From Anaerolineae bacterium (GTDB lineage Bacteria; Chloroflexota; Anaerolineae; Aggregatilineales; Phototrophicaceae), in the NCBI GenBank assembly GCA_014879665.1, contig JACSRP010000127.1, forward strand, positions 1-41,169: a stretch of DNA of 41,169 bases, in the 5' to 3' direction. Of the stretch, positions 34,995 through 41,169 are shown piece after piece (position 1 is the first letter of the stretch; each line of letters begins with the position of its first letter). Under the pieces are notes generated by a model. That model searched no databases and was not told the origin of the DNA. It saw nothing but the letters and a program-made list of their open reading frames with translations. The position numbers and the translations under genes are program-made.

Positions 34995-36374
34995 TTAAAG
35001 GGCATTAACCAGCGCGCGAAAATGCTCGCCGCGTGCGGCAAAGTCAACATAGGCATCATAGCTGGTGCCGCCCGGTGAGAGCAGCACCATATCGCCGGGA
35101 TGAGCTACAGAAACGGCCTTGACAAGCGCAGCATCCAGCGTGGCAACCTGTGAGATGCTGGCGGGATCAGCTTTGAGTTTGCGAGCAGCTTTCATCACCA
35201 GCGGGCCAACTTCACCAAAGACGATGATCTGGCGCGATTTTTCCAGCGCCAGCGCGAGCATTTCATCCCATGGTAACTTCTTGTCGCGGCCACCGAGCAG
35301 CAAGATCAGCGGCTCATCAAAACTACGCAGCGCCGCCGCCACCCGTTCAGGCGCAGTGGCAATGCTGTCATTCACGTAGGTAATGCCGTCCAGTGTGCGC
35401 ACGATTTCTAACCGGTGTGGTACGCCGCGAAAGGCGCGCACCGCTTCGAACAGTACATCGGACTTCACCCCCGCGGCGCTCGCCAGCGCGCAGGCAGCTA
35501 ACACGTTTGCGAGGTTGTGTTCACCGCGTAGATTGACTTCGCTGCGATCACCCACCACATGCGGTTTGCGATCCGAGCTGCATAGACCGCTGAGGATGAA
35601 GCGATTGCCCGCAAGGAAAGCGCCATCAGGGATCATTTCGTATAGGCTAAACCATGCTAACTGCGCGCGCACTTCGCCTGCGAGTTCGCGGGAGATTGCG
35701 TCATCCCGGTTCAGGATGACTACCTGCTCTGGTTCCTTCTGATGTAGAAATATATTGGCTTTGGCGCGGGTATAGGCTTCCATTGTTCCGTGACGGTCAA
35801 GATGGTTGGGAGTGATGTTGGTGATGCAGGCGAAATCCGGGCTAACGGTCATCAGTTCCAGTTGAAAACTGGACAATTCCATGGCCACGAAATCGCTGGG
35901 GTGAATATTCGGCAGCACATCGAGCAGCACCTCACCGATATTTCCGCCAACCCATGTTTTATAGCTGGCAGCGTTCAGGATGCTGCCCGTCAATGAAGTC
36001 GTGGTCGTTTTACCGGCACTGCCGGTTATGCCTAGCACCGGGGCGGGGCAGCGCTCCAGAAAAAGCTGCGCGTCGTTTGCCAGCGGGATGCCGCGCCGAA
36101 TCGCCCCCTTGATGATCGGTAGGGTCAGTGGAACGCCGCCAGAAACCAGCACGAGGTCCGCGTTTTTGAGCGTGGCGACGCGCTGGCTGCCCAGCACGAA
36201 TTCGACATCGGGGTAATCTTCAGGATTAAGGTTGAGTTCTCCGGCAGTTTTGGAGTCGCTAACGACGACATTTGCACCGATGGTGGGCAGCCAGCGCGCA
36301 AGCGCCTTTCCCTGCCGGGCAAAACCGATAACGACGACTCTTTTGCCGTATAGTGGATCGTGAGATGAATTCAT
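34995..36374 (-). CDS. murD: UDP-N-acetylmuramoylalanine--D-glutamate ligase
   Basis: 'VLGITGSAGKTTTTSLTGSIL', 'NITPNHLDRHGTMEAY', 'NDSIATAPERVAAALRSFDEPLILLLGGRDK'. Confidence 0.95.
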   Translation of the reverse strand: MNSSHDPLYGKRVVVIGFARQGKALARWLPTIGANVVVSDSKTAGELNLNPEDYPDVEFVLGSQRVATLKNADLVLVSGGVPLTLPIIKGAIRRGIPLANDAQLFLERCPAPVLGITGSAGKTTTTSLTGSILNAASYKTWVGGNIGEVLLDVLPNIHPSDFVAMELSSFQLELMTVSPDFACITNITPNHLDRHGTMEAYTRAKANIFLHQKEPEQVVILNRDDAISRELAGEVRAQLAWFSLYEMIPDGAFLAGNRFILSGLCSSDRKPHVVGDRSEVNLRGEHNLANVLAACALASAAGVKSDVLFEAVRAFRGVPHRLEIVRTLDGITYVNDSIATAPERVAAALRSFDEPLILLLGGRDKKLPWDEMLALALEKSRQIIVFGEVGPLVMKAARKLKADPASISQVATLDAALVKAVSVAHPGDMVLLSPGGTSYDAYVDFAARGEHFRALVNAL

Positions 36375-36401
36375 TGCATTGATTGAATGGTTATCGTAAA
36401 A

Positions 36402-36417
36402 ACGAACGTCTGTTCGT
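36402..36417. promoter_or_regulatory. LexA-like (SOS box-like) palindrome upstream of murD
   Basis: ACGAAC-GTCT-GTTCGT, perfect 6-4-6 inverted repeat, 27 bp before the murD start codon. Confidence 0.35.
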
Positions 36418-36632
36418 CATCATAGCCTGTAGTTTCAACTTTGAACAGCATGAACTGCTTGTTCAGGGATGACCTGCTGCTGCGGGTGAATATTAGCGTA
36501 TTCATGCGCGCGATCACAAACGCCGCAGTTCATCGGCAATCTGTATTTTGGATAGATAGTGTTCCAGACCTAGCAGGCGGGTGAAGGTTTGCACAGCAAT
36601 TTTGCCTATTCAAAACCGGTGTTGGAGGGCAA

Positions 36633-37658
36633 TTATACCAACGCCAGCGCCACCCCTACGATGGCTGAGAGCATCCCGACCAACCAGAAGCGCTGTACGA
36701 CCTGCGTTTGGCTCCAGCCGCTAAGTTCAAAGTGATGATGCAGCGGCGACATTTTGAACAGACGCTTGCCTTTGGTGCGTTTATAATAGGCGACCTGCAA
36801 AATCACGGTCAGGGTTTCAGCAACCGGTACGATGGCGATGATCGGCAGCAGCAGCCATTGACCGGTCATGATGGCGATAGTTGCCAGTGTCGCGCCGAGT
36901 GCCAGCGAGCCAATATCACCCATGAAAAGCTGTGCTGGATGCGCGTTGTACCATAGAAAGGCGAAACACGCCCCGACCATAATGAAGCAGAACTGTACTA
37001 GAAAAATTTGCCCCTGTAACAGCGCGATCACGCCGTAAGCGGCAAAGGCGCTGGCGATGATAATTCCGGCGAGACCATCCAAACCGTCGGTTAGATTAGT
37101 GGCATTTGAAAAACCGACAATCAGAAAAGCAGATATCGGAATGAACAGGATTGGATGCAGAGGAATGGCAAAATTGAGCAGCGGAATAGGAATCTGATTG
37201 GCAAACTGAAAGCCGCCGTCATAAAGCGAGATGATCGCCGCGGCGACCAGCGCCAGCATGATTTGCATCGCCATTTTGACGCGCCCGGAAATGCCTTCGC
37301 CGCGCGGGCGTGTTCCCCGTGAGCGACGGATGCCCTGCCAATCATCATACATGCCTAGCAGCGCGAAGCTGAACATGACGAAAAGGGGCAGCAGGATGCT
37401 GGCGCCGGAGAGCGACGAACCACGAACCACGCTCACCAGATTCAGCACCAGCACAATCGCAAATACTGGCCCCACGATCATGATACCGCCCATGGTTGGC
37501 GTTCCGGCTTTTGATTGATGGCCTTCAGGTAGCTCGACGCGGATTTGCTTCCCTACACGCAGCCGCTTTAAGACCTCAACGAATGGGCCACCCCAGATCA
37601 CGCACAGCAGAAAGGTCACCGCGCCCATAGAGAGTGCAAATGGTAATGTTGAACCCAT
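36633..37658 (-). CDS. mraY: phospho-N-acetylmuramoyl-pentapeptide-transferase
   Basis: 'GTPTMGGIMIVG', 'NATNLTDGLDGLAG', 'FMGDIGSLALGA', 'PLHHHFELSGWSQTQVVQRFWLVG'. Confidence 0.96.
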   Translation of the reverse strand: MGSTLPFALSMGAVTFLLCVIWGGPFVEVLKRLRVGKQIRVELPEGHQSKAGTPTMGGIMIVGPVFAIVLVLNLVSVVRGSSLSGASILLPLFVMFSFALLGMYDDWQGIRRSRGTRPRGEGISGRVKMAMQIMLALVAAAIISLYDGGFQFANQIPIPLLNFAIPLHPILFIPISAFLIVGFSNATNLTDGLDGLAGIIIASAFAAYGVIALLQGQIFLVQFCFIMVGACFAFLWYNAHPAQLFMGDIGSLALGATLATIAIMTGQWLLLPIIAIVPVAETLTVILQVAYYKRTKGKRLFKMSPLHHHFELSGWSQTQVVQRFWLVGMLSAIVGVALALV

Positions 37659-37669
37659 AAATCTTTACC

Positions 37670-39433
37670 CTAACGTGCGATATTGCTGATAGAGCCGCCT
37701 TCAGCTGCAATCTGGGCGCGCACACTGTCTGGCGGGATGGCAAGCTGTACCACCAACCGTTCGGCAAGCTGCCGGAAGACTGGCGCGGCGACCAGACTCG
37801 CCCAGTAATCGCGCGGACGATCCAGCCGGATCAAGATGCTAATTTGAGGATCGTCGGCAGGTAGGAAGCCGACAAAGGTGACGATGGAAGCGCCATCTTC
37901 GTAACCGAAAGGTGTCGGGATTTCTGCGGTGCCGGTCTTTCCGGCGATGGTGTAGCCGGGGATGCTGGCACCATCATCCAGCCCCTCACGTATCACTTCA
38001 ACCATCATTTGCGACACCTGCGCGGCGGCTTCGGCGGAAATTGGGCGCCCTAGTGCTGAGGGCTGCGAGGTATAGACATTCTCACCGTCAATGATCTGGT
38101 GGACGATACGCGGCTGCATCATCAGCCCGCCGTTTGCGATGGCGTTCACGCTGGTTAGCATTTGCAGCGGGGTGACGCTGATGCCCTGCCCAAAGCTGTT
38201 GGTGGCAATGTTGGCCTCTGCCCAATTTGGATTTCCGGGCGCGAAGAAAATACCGGCTTCTTCGCCTTGTAGGTCAACGCCGGTGCGCCGCCCGAAACCG
38301 AACTCATTCAGTTCAGCGTAGAAGGAATCCGGCCCCATCAGCGTGGCCAGCGTGGCCGCGCCGATATTCAGCGATTGTACGAGAATTTGAGTTGCATCTA
38401 CGGTACCATGCGCCGCGCGATCCCAGTTACGCACTTGAATGCCGCCAATATCCAGCACTCCGTTATCGTAGTAAGTGAAATCCGGGCGAATCGCGCCGCG
38501 ATCCAGCGCCGCCGCCATGGTGATCACTTTCATGACCGAACCCGGCTCGTAATTTCCGGCAATCGCCATATTGTTGAGCACAGTTGGATCGCTGATATTG
38601 AAATAGGCATTCGGGTCAAAGGTGGGGTAGTTCGCCATCGCCAGAATGTCCCCGTTGCGCGGGTTCATCACGATAATCGTACCCTGTGTGGAGCCGGTTG
38701 CGCTGATGGCTTGCAGCAGTTGAGTTTCAGCGATGAACTGTACGTCACGATCAACGGTCAGGACGATATCCGCGCCCTCATCCCCTTCAAGATCACCCTG
38801 CTGGGCGTCAAACGGGATGTTTGATATTTCACGATCGCGGATGACTCCCGCCAGCGTGTTTTGATAATAGCCTTCAACGCCATAGTAACCGCTTAAATCG
38901 CCACCCACGAACCCGATCACCTGTGAAGCCAGCGTGCCTTGTGGGTAGCTGCGCCGCGGAATTGGCGCCATATCTAATCCTGAGCCGAGATTCAGCGCGA
39001 CCAACCGCTGGCCGACTTCAGCACTGACGCGGGAAGCGATCATCACCCACGGCGCACTAGAACTGGTCGCGCTAAACAGCTCCAGCTCTGGCCTTCCCAG
39101 AACAGAGGCCAGTTCGGTGGCGGCGATACGGGAATCATCAAGCAGATTCGGGCTAATGCCAACCTGATATTCAAGGGTATTCACGGCCAGCGATTCGCCG
39201 TTGCGGTCATAAATATTGCCACGCGCAGCGGCGATGCGTAGTTCGCGACGATAGCTGTTATCTCGCATGCGGGTGAGATATTCGTAAACATCAGGGTCTA
39301 TGCCGACCTGAAATTGAAATGAGGCCATGCGCCCCAGCAAAATAAAGCTGGCGACGACCAACCCGACGATAACCAGCGGAAGCCTTCTGCGGAAGGTTTG
39401 CTGCTGGGGCAGCAGCGTAGTTTGTGTCGCCAT
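37670..39433 (-). CDS. ftsI: peptidoglycan transpeptidase (FtsI/PBP2-type)
   Basis: 'ARGNIYDRNGESLAVN', active-site 'GSVMKVITMAAALD' (SxxK), 'AGKTGTAEIP' (KTG). Confidence 0.92.
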   Translation of the reverse strand: MATQTTLLPQQQTFRRRLPLVIVGLVVASFILLGRMASFQFQVGIDPDVYEYLTRMRDNSYRRELRIAAARGNIYDRNGESLAVNTLEYQVGISPNLLDDSRIAATELASVLGRPELELFSATSSSAPWVMIASRVSAEVGQRLVALNLGSGLDMAPIPRRSYPQGTLASQVIGFVGGDLSGYYGVEGYYQNTLAGVIRDREISNIPFDAQQGDLEGDEGADIVLTVDRDVQFIAETQLLQAISATGSTQGTIIVMNPRNGDILAMANYPTFDPNAYFNISDPTVLNNMAIAGNYEPGSVMKVITMAAALDRGAIRPDFTYYDNGVLDIGGIQVRNWDRAAHGTVDATQILVQSLNIGAATLATLMGPDSFYAELNEFGFGRRTGVDLQGEEAGIFFAPGNPNWAEANIATNSFGQGISVTPLQMLTSVNAIANGGLMMQPRIVHQIIDGENVYTSQPSALGRPISAEAAAQVSQMMVEVIREGLDDGASIPGYTIAGKTGTAEIPTPFGYEDGASIVTFVGFLPADDPQISILIRLDRPRDYWASLVAAPVFRQLAERLVVQLAIPPDSVRAQIAAEGGSISNIAR

Positions 39434-39436
39434 GAT

Positions 39437-39925
39437 TCAGGGCGTCTCCTGCGAATAGCCTTCAAGCTGTTGGCGCAGCGCGTCAAACTGCTGCTGTACC
39501 CAGCCGATAAATGATTCATCGTATATTGGTGCGGGGCTGGTGGATGCGCGCACTATATTTTCGTCGGAAAGCTCGACTTCTTCCTGCCGGCGCGGATTAT
39601 AACTAGCGGAAACTACATATAAAATTTGATCTTGCGAGGCCGATACGAAACCTAATTCGCCAGCGCGGGTGAGCAGACGGCCAACCCCGCGCAGGCTGGC
39701 AATGTCGGCGCGAAGCTGCTCATTGGCTTGCTCAAGATTGTTGCGCTCAGTGATCAATGCTTCTAGCTGGCGCCCCATAGCCGAAGCATTTGCCGATTGC
39801 GATAGATACAGCCCTCCAATGATGATAGCCACAATCAGCGCAAGCGTGGCAATCGTCATGAAAGTGCGGGTTGGGTGCCATTGAGAGCGCTTGGCCGCCT
39901 GCTGCATCCAGTTTTGAGAAGCCAT
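39437..39925 (-). CDS. FtsL/DivIC-like single-TM coiled-coil protein
   Basis: 162 aa, one TM followed by the coiled-coil 'LEALITERNNLEQANEQLRADIASL'; position between rsmH and ftsI. Confidence 0.7.
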   Translation of the reverse strand: MASQNWMQQAAKRSQWHPTRTFMTIATLALIVAIIIGGLYLSQSANASAMGRQLEALITERNNLEQANEQLRADIASLRGVGRLLTRAGELGFVSASQDQILYVVSASYNPRRQEEVELSDENIVRASTSPAPIYDESFIGWVQQQFDALRQQLEGYSQETP

Positions 39926-40044
39926 CAGATCGTGCGCCTCACAAGCTTTTTTGAAGGGTATTCATTAAGGCTGACTGCTGCGTTTGTTCACATGCAGATT
40001 TCAGGATACCACTTTTTTGCCGCCGAATATGGGCGTTCATCATC

Positions 40045-40968
40045 CTATAATTTTTCGACCACCCGCAATTTTGCGCTGCGGCTGCGCGGGTTGGCAGCGC
40101 TTTCGGCTTCGCCCGCGATGATCGGCTTTCTTGTTATTAATTTTACACTGGCTTCATGCCCACAAACACAAATCGGTGCCTGCGGCGGGCAAATGCAATT
40201 CACAGCTGCCCGCTTGAAAGCCTCTTTGACCAGCCGATCCTCCAGACTGTGAAAGCTGATCACCGCCAGCCGGCCACCGCCCCGCAGCATGCTAATAGCA
40301 ATTGGCAGCGCGGCTTCTACGGTTTCCAATTCGTCATTCACGGCGATACGCAGCGCCTGAAACACGCGCGTCGCCGGATGAATATGATCACTCCCGCGGC
40401 GGGGCATCGCCTTTTCAACGACCTCCGCCAGCGCCTGTGTGGTTGCAATCGGGCGGGCGCGAACGATAGCGCGAGCGATGCGGCGGCTTTCCCGTTCTTC
40501 ACCATATTGATAGAAAATATCTGCCAGTTCGTCTGCTTCCAGCGAATTGACCAACTCGGCGGCGGTAGGGCGCAGGCCGGTAGGATCAAATCGCATATCC
40601 AGCGGGGCATCGTGGCGAAAGGCAAACCCGCGATCTGCTGTGTCAATTTGCATGGAGGAGATCCCAAGATCGAGCAAGATAGCATCTACGCCGCCGCCCC
40701 AACCAAGCGCCCGGATATGTTCGCGCATGTCGGCATAGCTGGCATGTACCAGATGGGCGCGCTTTCCGAAAGATGAGAGCGCCTCAGCGGCCAGACCCAG
40801 CGCCGCCGGATCCAGATCGAATGCCAGCAGCTCACGTGCGCCATTCTCCAGCAGGGCGCGGCTGTGCCCCCCGGCGCCAGCGGTGCCGTCAACGGCGCGC
40901 TCCACACCTTTCCCCGCTGGAAGCAGATTTTCTAAAACTGGCTGAAGCAAAACCGGAATGTGCTGCAT
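40045..40968 (-). CDS. rsmH: 16S rRNA (cytosine(1402)-N(4))-methyltransferase RsmH
   Basis: 'HIPVLLQPVLENLLPA', 'VDGTAGAGGHSRALLE', 'ILLDLGISSMQID', 'VISFHSLEDRLVKEAFK'. Start trimmed to MQHIPV. Confidence 0.95.
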   Translation of the reverse strand: MQHIPVLLQPVLENLLPAGKGVERAVDGTAGAGGHSRALLENGARELLAFDLDPAALGLAAEALSSFGKRAHLVHASYADMREHIRALGWGGGVDAILLDLGISSMQIDTADRGFAFRHDAPLDMRFDPTGLRPTAAELVNSLEADELADIFYQYGEERESRRIARAIVRARPIATTQALAEVVEKAMPRRGSDHIHPATRVFQALRIAVNDELETVEAALPIAISMLRGGGRLAVISFHSLEDRLVKEAFKRAAVNCICPPQAPICVCGHEASVKLITRKPIIAGEAESAANPRSRSAKLRVVEKL

Positions 40969-41169
40969 GAGAGATATTCCATCAATGTTTATTGTGTATT
41001 TTGCTGGTTCAAGAGAAGCCGCACGATGCTGCGTCATAGGATGCTTGAGCGAATGCCTCAATCAATATTGCGCTCGCAGCAGCGTATAATAGAAGTATAC
41101 AGTTGGAATGTTGGTAGGTAAGGGTACGCGCAGTGATATTTTCGCTCATAGCCCTTAACCGTAACTGGT

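Noticed and set aside
41061-41100. TATAAT at 41085-41090 as a plus-strand promoter
   Set aside because: No -35 at proper spacing and no downstream gene visible before the window ends.
1-41169. CRISPR arrays, tRNA/rRNA genes, transposases, phage genes
   Set aside because: None recognised by eye on either strand; tRNAscan-SE, Infernal and CRISPR finders would be needed to exclude them fully.

Overview
The window looks chromosomal and bacterial, most like Chloroflexota/Anaerolineae by gene style (T/P-rich linkers, SH3/LysM proteins, cupredoxin-NirK). No database search was run. From left to right: (i) a minus-strand denitrification-like operon (4Fe-4S ferredoxin, cupredoxin-NirK fusion, two tandem 4-TM proteins, DUF2249, tandem PCu(A)C chaperone running off the left edge) with a Crp/Fnr regulator gene next to it; (ii) rpsO-pnp with two structured leaders; (iii) an intradiol-dioxygenase-like Tat protein, an ABC-F ATPase, rimO and an enoyl-CoA hydratase, with palindromic intergenic repeats between genes; (iv) a plus-strand envelope/secretion block with four tandem paralogous clan GH-A-like glycoside hydrolases, a CopD-like membrane protein, a PMT/GT39-like glycosyltransferase, RNase Z and an SH3-SH3-LysM protein; (v) a minus-strand dcw division/cell-wall cluster (rsmH-ftsL-like-ftsI-mraY-murD-ftsW-murG-cvpA-like-murC-murB-ftsQ-ftsA-ftsZ) lacking murE/murF between ftsI and mraY. 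Main leads: the nir module with a dyad operator candidate, a possible S15 autoregulatory leader and pnp hairpin, the tandem hydrolase array with a degenerate GH18-like domain, a LexA-like palindrome upstream of murD, and palindromic and terminator repeat families. No tRNA, rRNA, CRISPR array or transposase was recognised.
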